DNA of 12,798 nt from Lachnospiraceae bacterium (GTDB lineage: Bacteria; Bacillota; Clostridia; Lachnospirales; Lachnospiraceae). The notes below the pieces were generated by a model that ran no database searches, was not told where the DNA came from, and saw only the letters and a list, made by a program, of their open reading frames with translations. The position numbers were made by a program, and so were the translations under genes. Positions 7,058-12,798 of the stretch are shown in pieces; the stretch's first letter is position 1; every line of letters starts with the position of its first letter. The stretch is from assembly GCA_900772675.1 (NCBI GenBank), contig CAAGRM010000035.1, positions 1-12,798 on the forward strand. Direction: 5' to 3'.

Positions 7058-8777
7058 GTTCTTCTCCCCCTGTCCTGTATGGAATATGGATATCTACAAT
7101 CGCTCCGCCGAGCGGACTGTTATCGAAATGAATCTCTCCGGAATCGCCATAATAATAGTGGAATCGTTTCAGGCAGTTTTCAATCCCGATATGCTTTCCA
7201 TGCTCGGAAATATCTTCCCCTGCTTTCAGCCTTTGCAGCGTCTCCTCCGGAAAGCCGTTTCCGGTGTCCGAAATATAAATGTTGACATACTTTTCGTCTC
7301 CGCGGTCCTCCGGGTAAACCGTCACGGAAATCAGTGGAACCGTCTCCAGCGTCAGGGCATGTTTTGCCGCATTCTCTACAAACACCTGAATCAGAAACGG
7401 GAAGATTACTGCGTTTTTCACCTCTTCATGGACCTCAAAATAATAGGTGAATTTTTCCGGATAACGCAGCAGCAGAATTTTGAGATAATTTTCACAGTGG
7501 TTCGTCTCCGCCGTTACCGGCACCATCTCGCTTGTATTCCGGAAAATATACGCAAGATAATCGGACGTAATACGGCTCATCGACTTTGCATGGTCGTACT
7601 GACCGAAGTCGATCATGCTGTAGATAAAGTTCAGACAGTTCATATAAAAATGCGGACGGATCTGGATTTTCAGGTAGTCCATCTCGATTTTCTGTTTTTG
7701 CAGCTCCTGCTCATACAGCGTGATCTTCAACCGGCGGATCTGGTGAATCATGTTCCGGAATTTATCGTCAATCTGCTCCAGCTCTACCAGGTTTCCTTCC
7801 GACATCTGATAGGTGAGGTCCCCATTGTCATATTTCTGAAGATTTTCCGTAAACATACCGACCGGCTTCAGGATTTTTGTTTCCAGGTGGAACAACAGCA
7901 CGGAACCGGCAATCACCATCAGAAAAGCAACGCCAAGAAGGGCAAACACACTTCCCGTCATCAGATTTAAAACTCCCGTCCAGGAAATTTTAATCCGGAT
8001 TTCAAACGGCGCCTGCGAAAGCTCCTGCCGGAAGGTGTAATTGTCGGTATTAATTTTCGAATTGTCCGTTACAATTCCTTTTTCCGTCAGTGTTCCGATG
8101 CTTTTTCCGTTCTGGTCAACGAGACTGACATAGCCGCTCTTTCCGAGAGACAGTTCGGAGAACGGTTCCAGAATTGTCTTCAGATTGACGTAGCAGCCGA
8201 GTCCGACGCCCTGGCTCTGCGCTACCTTGAGCATATAAACATCGTCTCCCTGGCACATCACGGTCCATTTTTTCTTAACTGCATACGTCTGCTGCGACAG
8301 GCTTTTGATCCGGCACTTCAGTGCCTCCTGCAGATACGGGTCAACGGCGTAAAACCCGTCGGAGGAAATGCTCAGCTGATATAAGCTGTCATCCTTCTTC
8401 GTATAGAGAAAAACATTGTAATCCGTTCCAAAATCCCACGCTGCAGATACATATTTCCTTCGCAGCTGTGTAATGACATATTCCTCATACTGATCCTTCT
8501 CCATCAGATCCATATATTTCCAGAACGCAGAATCCGGGTTGGAGCTGTCCATTACAGTCGAGAACAGGTTTCGGCTGATTCGAAAAAAACGGTTGTCCAG
8601 CTCATCCGTATACAGCTTTGAAATCTCTTCCAGCTGCTCATATACCTGCCGCTGCGTCCGGTTCAGAATAAGCACGCTCCCAGCCAGAAAAAGCAGCAGC
8701 ATACTCAGCAGGCAGATCAAAAGATAACGCCCCTGCTGCGCCAGTGTTGTTTTTTTTGTCTGTTTTGAAATACGCAT
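7035..8777 (-). CDS. YesM-like sensor histidine kinase (LytS/His_kinase family)
   Basis: A 580-residue membrane sensor kinase. After a short basic N-terminus, helix 1 spans about residues 18-38. An extracellular sensor region (about 39-268) of the dCache-like kind follows, helix 2 spans about 270-297, and a HAMP linker lies near 299-350. The His_kinase box IRPHFYMNCLNFIYS has His376 as the phosphorylation site. The ATPase domain shows the N box FVENAAKHA (466-474), DTGNGFPEE (504-512) and GIENCLKRF (531-539). The partner is the overlapping AraC-type regulator. The frame is open to 8888, but that extension would start inside the upstream terminator. The ATG at 8775-8777 follows AAAGGAGGACACTTC, so it is the better start. 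No copy of the shared operator is visible upstream. Candidate -10 sequences (TATTAT near 8860, TAAAAT at 8830-8835) lack good -35 partners, so its promoter is uncertain. The ligand is unknown; the solute-binding protein or its sugar is a reasonable guess. Confidence 0.94.
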   Translation of the reverse strand: MRISKQTKKTTLAQQGRYLLICLLSMLLLFLAGSVLILNRTQRQVYEQLEEISKLYTDELDNRFFRISRNLFSTVMDSSNPDSAFWKYMDLMEKDQYEEYVITQLRRKYVSAAWDFGTDYNVFLYTKKDDSLYQLSISSDGFYAVDPYLQEALKCRIKSLSQQTYAVKKKWTVMCQGDDVYMLKVAQSQGVGLGCYVNLKTILEPFSELSLGKSGYVSLVDQNGKSIGTLTEKGIVTDNSKINTDNYTFRQELSQAPFEIRIKISWTGVLNLMTGSVFALLGVAFLMVIAGSVLLFHLETKILKPVGMFTENLQKYDNGDLTYQMSEGNLVELEQIDDKFRNMIHQIRRLKITLYEQELQKQKIEMDYLKIQIRPHFYMNCLNFIYSMIDFGQYDHAKSMSRITSDYLAYIFRNTSEMVPVTAETNHCENYLKILLLRYPEKFTYYFEVHEEVKNAVIFPFLIQVFVENAAKHALTLETVPLISVTVYPEDRGDEKYVNIYISDTGNGFPEETLQRLKAGEDISEHGKHIGIENCLKRFHYYYGDSGEIHFDNSPLGGAIVDIHIPYRTGGEEHETIARG

Positions 8778-8867
8778 GAAGTGTCCTCCTTTTTTTTGTT
8801 CCGGTACGCTCGAAATTTTTCCGTGTTTGATTTTACGAACTGATCTTTTTTTCTGAATATAATACAG

Positions 8868-8916
8868 CAGAAAAACAGTACACCTCATGTTTCCATGAGT
8901 CTGTACTGTTTTTCTG
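8868..8916 (-). terminator. Hairpin terminator between the importer operon and the two-component genes
   Basis: A near-perfect inverted repeat: CAGAAAAACAGTACA (8868-8882) pairs with its complement at 8902-8916, with a further CTCATG/CATGAG inner stem and a small asymmetric bulge. The minus-strand copy ends in TGTTTTTCTG, with the T run inside the stem base, and the plus strand has a similar tail, so it may act in both directions. It lies about 50 nt after the permease stop codon. Confidence 0.78.
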
Positions 8917-8968
8917 ATTTATATCGGAAACACCGAAATGTTTCTCTTTTTTATTCCTGCATGGAAAA

Positions 8969-9871
8969 TCATCCCTTTACCGCGCCAAGTGTGATACCTT
9001 CTGCGAAGTATTTCTGAAGGAACGGATAGATGATAAACAGCGGCAGCATGGCGATAAATGCGATTGCCATACGGATCGAGGTTGTCGGCAGCTTTGCCAC
9101 CTCGGCACCGATATTTCCGGTTACTTTTCCACTTGCCAGGTACTGAATATCGGTGATCATCTGATTCAGCAGGTTCTGGATACTGTAAAGCTTCTGGCCT
9201 TCATTTCCTGATAAATAGTATAAACCATTTGTCCAGTCATTCCAATAGCCAAGTGCAGAAAACAGTCCCATGGTTACCAGAATCGGTTTTCCAAGCGGCA
9301 GTGTGATGCTGGTGAAAATTTTCATGTGTCCGGCGCCATCGATTTTGGCTGCCTCAAACAGCGCGTCCGGGATACTGGTGTTAAAGTAGCTTCGGATCAT
9401 CAGCACGTTGTTTGCACTTAACAGGAAGCCCGGAACAATCAATGCCCAGATCGTGTTTTTGATGTGAAAATACTTTACATACATCAAGTAGGTCGGCACC
9501 AGTCCGCCGTTGAACAGCATCGTAAAGAATACGAAAAAGGTAATTGCTCTGCGGTACGGCAGCTTTTTAATCGAAAGCGGATATGCCAACAGAGCGGACA
9601 TCGCAAGGTTTGCAGCGGTACCGACGATGGTTACAAAAATGGTAATTCCGTATGCTCTCAGGATTTTCTCGCCCTGACGGATGATATAGGAGTAAGCATA
9701 GAAGCTGAATTTCTCCGGGAAGAACGAATATCCGTTGCGGATCAGTGTGTTTTCATCGGTCAGCGAGGAAATAAATACGAGTACAAACGGCAGTATAATG
9801 GATAACGTAATCAGAATGAGTACTACATTAATCCAGAACTGGAAACGTTTTGCTTTTTTTGAATTTGACAT
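8969..9871 (-). CDS. ABC sugar transporter permease, LplC/YteP-partner (CUT1) type
   Basis: A 300-residue inner permease subunit of a carbohydrate uptake (CUT1) ABC importer. About six hydrophobic segments are visible, the first near 13-35, with others near 73-97, 108-130, 140-158, 195-212 and 266-286. The cytoplasmic EAA loop, which contacts the ATPase, is at 173-191 (EAAKIDGAGHMKIFTSITL). The C-terminus ends in QKYFAEGITLGAVKG, a hallmark of LplC-like permeases. It pairs with the permease gene just upstream. The gap is 11 bp, and the ribosome site TAGGAGGTGG contains the TAG stop of that gene, so translation is probably coupled. It is the last gene of the importer operon, before the hairpin at 8868-8916. 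Substrate is presumed to be an oligosaccharide matched to the GH3/GH29 enzymes; sequence alone does not fix it. Confidence 0.95.
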   Translation of the reverse strand: MSNSKKAKRFQFWINVVLILITLSIILPFVLVFISSLTDENTLIRNGYSFFPEKFSFYAYSYIIRQGEKILRAYGITIFVTIVGTAANLAMSALLAYPLSIKKLPYRRAITFFVFFTMLFNGGLVPTYLMYVKYFHIKNTIWALIVPGFLLSANNVLMIRSYFNTSIPDALFEAAKIDGAGHMKIFTSITLPLGKPILVTMGLFSALGYWNDWTNGLYYLSGNEGQKLYSIQNLLNQMITDIQYLASGKVTGNIGAEVAKLPTTSIRMAIAFIAMLPLFIIYPFLQKYFAEGITLGAVKG

Positions 9872-9882
9872 ACTTCCACCTC

Positions 9883-10821
9883 CTAGAATAATGCCTGGTC
9901 TTTGTCTACTTTGCGGACAATCCAGTTACTCAACATTACGACACAGAAGCCTACCAGAGACTGGTATACACCGGCTGCAGATGACATACTGATATTTCCC
10001 TGCTCAATCAGGGCGCGGTATACATAGGTATCGATAACGTTTGTGGTCGGGAACAGAACACCGGAGTTCATTGGTACCTGATAGAACAGACCGAAATCGG
10101 AATAGAAAATTCTTCCGATGCTGAGAAGCAGCAGGGTAATGATGGTCGGAACGAGGCTCGGCAGTGTGATTTTTGTGATCTCCTGCCATTTGCTTGCGCC
10201 GTCCAGTCTGGCAGCCTCATAGAAGGAAGGATCGATACCGATCAGCGATGCGATGTAGATCAGGCATCCGTATCCTACGCCCTTCCAGCAGTTCGCGATG
10301 ATCAGAACCGCCGGCCAGTATTTCGGTTTCTGGTACCACTGAATCGGGTCAATGTGGAACAACGGAAGGATCGAGTTGTTGACAAGACCATTTTCTGCAC
10401 TCAGAAGCGCATATACGATGTAGCTTAAGATAACCATGGACATCAGGAACGGAAGAAGAATCGCACTCTGATATATCTTTTTGAGCTTTGTGTTTCTTAC
10501 CTCCGTAATCAGAATCGCAATGGCAATTCCGACTACCATGTTTACAAGAATAAATGCAACGTTATACAGCAACGTGTTTCTTGTAATGATCCATGCATCC
10601 TTGGAAGCAAACAGGAACTTGAAGTTTTTAAGTCCTGCCCACGGGCTTGCCCAGATACCTTTCGCAAAATTCAGTTTTTTAAACGCAATCACCATACCTG
10701 CCATCGGGATATAGTTGTTGATCAGCAGATACAGAAGTGCCGGAAGCATCATCAGATAAAGCGGCCAGTATTCCTTCAGCACGTTTTTCTTTTTTCCTTT
10801 TTTAACCTCTGCTTTTTTCAT
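9883..10821 (-). CDS. ABC sugar transporter permease, LplB (CUT1) type
   Basis: A 312-residue permease subunit of the same importer. It has a lysine-rich cytoplasmic N-terminus (KKAEVKKGKKK), a first helix near residues 18-36, and the typical LplB stretch NYIPMAGMVIAFKKLNFAKGI (36-56). Several further membrane segments follow (about 83-105, 117-140, 170-192, 222-240 and 284-303). The EAA loop EAARLDGASKWQEITKITLP is at 202-221 and should dock on a cytoplasmic ATPase. ATG at 10819-10821 follows AAAGGAGACACGC. It is separated from the solute-binding protein gene by 150 bp holding a hairpin, and from the next permease by 11 bp. No ATPase is encoded nearby, as is common for this class, which often borrows an MsmX-type ATPase encoded elsewhere (family knowledge). 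Confidence 0.95.
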   Translation of the reverse strand: MKKAEVKKGKKKNVLKEYWPLYLMMLPALLYLLINNYIPMAGMVIAFKKLNFAKGIWASPWAGLKNFKFLFASKDAWIITRNTLLYNVAFILVNMVVGIAIAILITEVRNTKLKKIYQSAILLPFLMSMVILSYIVYALLSAENGLVNNSILPLFHIDPIQWYQKPKYWPAVLIIANCWKGVGYGCLIYIASLIGIDPSFYEAARLDGASKWQEITKITLPSLVPTIITLLLLSIGRIFYSDFGLFYQVPMNSGVLFPTTNVIDTYVYRALIEQGNISMSSAAGVYQSLVGFCVVMLSNWIVRKVDKDQALF

Positions 10822-10874
10822 AAAGCGTGTCTCCTTTTATGAGGGCTGTTTTTTCAGGTTCTTTCACAGAGAAA

Positions 10875-10904
10875 GCTCCACATCTTTTCGGGTAAGAGTG
10901 GAGC
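10875..10904 (-). other. Intercistronic hairpin between the binding-protein and permease genes
   Basis: GCTCCAC (10875-10881) pairs with GTGGAGC (10898-10904), continued by TCTT/AAGA with one bulged base and a 7-nt loop. On the minus strand it is followed by only a weak T tract (TTTCTCTG). It may stabilise the upstream message or partly terminate, giving more binding protein than permease; which of these cannot be told from sequence. Confidence 0.6.
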
Positions 10905-10971
10905 CTTCGGTTACTGTATCACACCGGATTTTCTTCCACCCCGGTCGTGTTCTTTTTCCAAATTATGGTGC

Positions 10972-12495
10972 CTATTTCTCTGCGAGAAATGCATCCAGCT
11001 GCTCCTGCTTTGCAGCAATGACATCATCGATTCCCGCATCGTCCAGTGCCTCCAGGAACTGTGGAAGCAGTTCTTCCGGATCTCCGGAGCCGCTGCTAAG
11101 TGCGCCGTTGTACTGGCTGATTACGTTGTTCAGGGCTGATACCTGATCCGCATATTCGCTGTTATCAAAGACAAATCCCAGTGCTTTCGACTCGATACCG
11201 GAAGCGTTGAATTCTTCCATTTTCTCCCAGAGCTGCGGGTCAGATCCATCCCATTTGTATGCGATGAACTGGTTCGGAAGCTCCCATCCACAGTTAAAGC
11301 TGTAGCCTGCATTGTCTGCTGTTACACCGTCCGGGTAGTTGATGATTCCGTTTTCTTCATCTTCTACTACGTAGTCGGTTCCCTCTTCGCCCCAGTTCAG
11401 AAGGTTCATGACCTCCGGGCTGCCATAGATATAATCGAGAACCTGCATTGCTTTTTCCGGATTTTCGGAGTTCTGTGCTACAGAGAAGATAATTCCGCCG
11501 TAAGAGGATGAGTTGATGATCGGCTGATCATAGAACGGTACGATTTCAAACTCATATCCTGTGGAGCTCTGGAACTCAACCGGGGTACCTGGATGATAAG
11601 CAAAGAACAAGGAGAAGAGATTTCCTGCTTTGCATACGGTTCTCCAGTTTTCTGTGTTTGTTCCGGCATCCTTGCTGATGTAGCCTTTCTGATACCAGTC
11701 ATGCAGCATAGTTGCAGTCTCCTTGTACCAGTCGCTTGCAAAGTAGTTTTCTACGGTTGTGCTGTTGGTCTGATCCATCAGAGCGCCCGTGTTGGCATCG
11801 CCAAGTCCATCAGCGCGGGACAGACGGCTCAGAGGCGTATCACTGTTGTTGCTGGAGAACAGCATTGTCATATCAGGCTCGCCTGCCTGTACGGTCTCAA
11901 ATACTTTCTCCATATCCTTCGGCTCTTTGATTTCATCGGTATTGATATTATACTTTTCTACCAGGTCTTTTCTCATGAAGATGGCTGGAATGCTGCCTCG
12001 TTCGATCTGGTTCGGAACGCCATAGACAAACCCATCAATCTGATTTGTTTTTGCAATATCCTCGCCATAGATATCTTTCAGGTTTGTGCCGTATTTGTCA
12101 ATCAGTTCAGACATATCCATGATCTGGCCGGAATGCATATACTGTACAGCTGTTGTTGCATTTGTGTACAGAAGATCGATTTTCTCATCGCCGGAAAGCA
12201 TCAGCTGTAACTGCTGAGATGCGCTTGCCCACGGAAGAACAACGATATCGAGCTTTGCATTCAGCTCCGGCTCCAGAATCTCGTTGATTTTTTCTTCGAT
12301 TCTCTCTTCATCCTGCTGCTGGCTGCCCTGCAGTACCATAGTTACGGTGTACGGCTCGCCTTTTTCCTCTGTCTTTGCTGTGCTTCCGGAAGCTGCGGAG
12401 GAACCGGAATCAGAACTGGATCCTGTGCTTCCGCATGCTGCCATGGAAAATGCCATAGTTGCTGCAAGAATGCCTGCTAACACTTTTTTCTTCAT
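10972..12495 (-). CDS. ABC sugar transporter solute-binding lipoprotein (LplA-like, DUF3502-type C-terminus)
   Basis: A 507-residue extracellular binding protein that captures sugar and delivers it to the two permeases. The N-terminus is a lipoprotein signal: basic MKKK, a hydrophobic core, then the lipobox SMAAC with Cys21 as the lipid anchor, followed by a Ser/Gly/Asp-rich linker to about residue 45. The body starts with EPYTVTMVLQGSQQQDEERI and continues as a family-1 type fold. The C-terminal region (about 435-507: ALGFVFDNSEY..., PEELLPQFLEALDDAGID, KQEQLDAFLAEK) resembles the DUF3502 domain of LplA-like proteins. The frame stays open to 12564, but that start lies within the promoter region. 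The ATG at 12493-12495 follows AAAGGAGAAAAAGT and precedes the signal peptide, so it is the true start. It is the first gene of the importer operon, downstream of the operator and repeat array. The ligand is not identifiable by eye. Confidence 0.95.
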   Translation of the reverse strand: MKKKVLAGILAATMAFSMAACGSTGSSSDSGSSAASGSTAKTEEKGEPYTVTMVLQGSQQQDEERIEEKINEILEPELNAKLDIVVLPWASASQQLQLMLSGDEKIDLLYTNATTAVQYMHSGQIMDMSELIDKYGTNLKDIYGEDIAKTNQIDGFVYGVPNQIERGSIPAIFMRKDLVEKYNINTDEIKEPKDMEKVFETVQAGEPDMTMLFSSNNSDTPLSRLSRADGLGDANTGALMDQTNSTTVENYFASDWYKETATMLHDWYQKGYISKDAGTNTENWRTVCKAGNLFSLFFAYHPGTPVEFQSSTGYEFEIVPFYDQPIINSSSYGGIIFSVAQNSENPEKAMQVLDYIYGSPEVMNLLNWGEEGTDYVVEDEENGIINYPDGVTADNAGYSFNCGWELPNQFIAYKWDGSDPQLWEKMEEFNASGIESKALGFVFDNSEYADQVSALNNVISQYNGALSSGSGDPEELLPQFLEALDDAGIDDVIAAKQEQLDAFLAEK

Positions 12496-12543
12496 ACTTT
12501 TTCTCCTTTTCACGTATCGTGTTGTGTGACCTTTGATGATTGT

Positions 12544-12549
12544 AGTATA
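12544..12549 (-). promoter_or_regulatory. Candidate -10 of the importer operon promoter
   Basis: TATACT on the minus strand, one base from consensus, with AGAGAT at the 17-bp -35 position, a poor match. Predicted initiation near 12537 gives a leader of about 42 nt before the binding-protein ATG. The hexamer is 27 nt from the proximal operator edge, as at the GH3 promoter. Confidence 0.6.
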
Positions 12550-12576
12550 GCAGGACTTTGGCATCCATCTCTATAA

Positions 12577-12610
12577 CTGATTTGACTTTGAAGTATCACT
12601 CTTCCGACCT
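12577..12610 (-). promoter_or_regulatory. Bipartite operator upstream of the importer operon
   Basis: Distal half-site AGGTCGGAA and proximal half-site AAAGTCAAATCAG on the minus strand, with GTC centres 22 bp apart. The element matches the GH3 upstream element at 5412-5445 in 24 of 34 positions. Relative to the predicted start it spans about -40 to -73, suited to an AraC-type activator touching polymerase. Binding by the locus regulator is inferred. Confidence 0.65.
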
Positions 12611-12676
12611 TTGTGTCCTTTTTGTGTCTTTATTCTGTCATTCTTGTGTTATTTCTGTGTTATTTTTACGTCCTTT
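12611..12676 (-). repeat. Six 11-bp phased imperfect tandem repeats upstream of the importer operator
   Basis: Consecutive 11-mers on the plus strand read TTGTGTCCTTT, TTGTGTCTTTA, TTCTGTCATTC, TTGTGTTATTT, CTGTGTTATTT and TTACGTCCTTT. The GT at unit positions 5-6 is invariant and the last half is T-rich. There are no gaps between units. The array abuts the distal operator half-site. On the minus strand it places short A tracts once per helical turn, so it may be curved DNA, an UP-like element or a set of protein sites. Confidence 0.7.
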
Positions 12677-12708
12677 TCTGTTACCTGGCGCCCACAGAAG
12701 CGATTTTT

Positions 12709-12791
12709 TAACCGAATCAAGCAAGTCCTGATAAGCTGCGAAGCAGCTATTCGGTTATGAGTAAGCAGCAAAGCGGATTGCGCATATCCGC
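12709..12791. repeat. Nested palindromic element at the window edge
   Basis: TAACCGAAT (12709-12717) pairs with ATTCGGTTA (12749-12757) around an inner AGCTGC/GCAGCT hairpin (12734-12748, GAA loop). A second hairpin, GCGGAT/ATCCGC (12773-12791), follows. Neither has a T tract placed as in a terminator. It could be an intergenic repeat family member or part of a neighbouring gene's regulation. The element may extend beyond the window. Between 12677 and 12708 I see nothing definable. Confidence 0.5.
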
Positions 12792-12798
12792 GTTGACT

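Noticed and set aside
6915..7970. A 351-codon open frame on the plus strand across the kinase-regulator junction
   Set aside because: It is antisense to two genes with clear catalytic motifs, and the translation is low-complexity and unlike a protein family.
8778..8888. Upstream extension of the kinase by 37 residues
   Set aside because: The start would lie inside the hairpin at 8868-8916. The ATG at 8777 has AAAGGAGGA at proper spacing.
12525..12533. Additional TGACCT-like half-site in the importer leader
   Set aside because: Only the TGACCT core matches. It lies downstream of the -10 with no partner at 22 bp, so chance is likely.
12496..12564. Upstream extension of the binding protein by 23 residues
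   Set aside because: It would place residues before a complete lipoprotein signal and overlap the -10; the start at 12495 has a good AAGGAG site.
12611..12676. CRISPR array
   Set aside because: The units are 11 bp, contiguous and have no spacers, so this is not a CRISPR.
12757..12798. Plus-strand frame beginning ATGAGTAAGCAGCAAAGC at the window end
   Set aside because: No ribosome site precedes it, it is cut after 14 codons, and it overlaps a palindrome. It may be non-coding; the next bases would decide.

Overview
The window reads as an accessory sugar-utilisation locus from a Gram-positive gut Clostridium-type bacterium, most likely a Lachnospiraceae member. This rests on the family-1 lipoprotein / LplB-LplC permease / YesM-YesN gene set, strong AGGAGG-type ribosome sites, moderate GC and cytoplasmic (signal-less) glycosidases. 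The genus is inference; no rRNA or other marker is present. All eight genes lie on the minus strand, so transcription runs from high to low coordinates.

Layout in transcription order. (1) 12798-12496: an upstream regulatory region holding a nested palindrome, a 66-bp array of six 11-bp phased repeats, a bipartite operator and a weak -35/-10 promoter. (2) 12495-8969: a three-gene ABC importer (solute-binding lipoprotein, hairpin, permease B, permease C), closed by a strong hairpin at 8868-8916. (3) 8777-5462: a YesM-like membrane histidine kinase and a YesN-like AraC-type response regulator, overlapping by 23 nt. (4) 5461-3056: a second copy of the operator and promoter, then a cytoplasmic GH3 beta-glycosidase, closed by a terminator at 2934-2990. 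(5) 2919-133: a separate near-consensus sigma-A promoter driving a MATE-family transporter and a GH29 alpha-L-fucosidase, closed by a terminator at 79-122.

Proposed logic: the kinase senses an extracellular glycan signal and the regulator activates both the importer and the GH3 gene. The imported oligosaccharide is then trimmed inside the cell by GH3 and GH29. The main support is a 34-bp bipartite element (24 of 34 positions identical, 22-bp half-site spacing) upstream of both the importer and GH3, placed exactly 27 nt from a -10-like hexamer in each case, with no good -35. The MATE-fucosidase pair lacks this element and has its own strong promoter, so it is probably regulated differently. 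No ATPase for the importer is encoded here. The gene content is a known type of system; the least ordinary signals are in the regulatory DNA.
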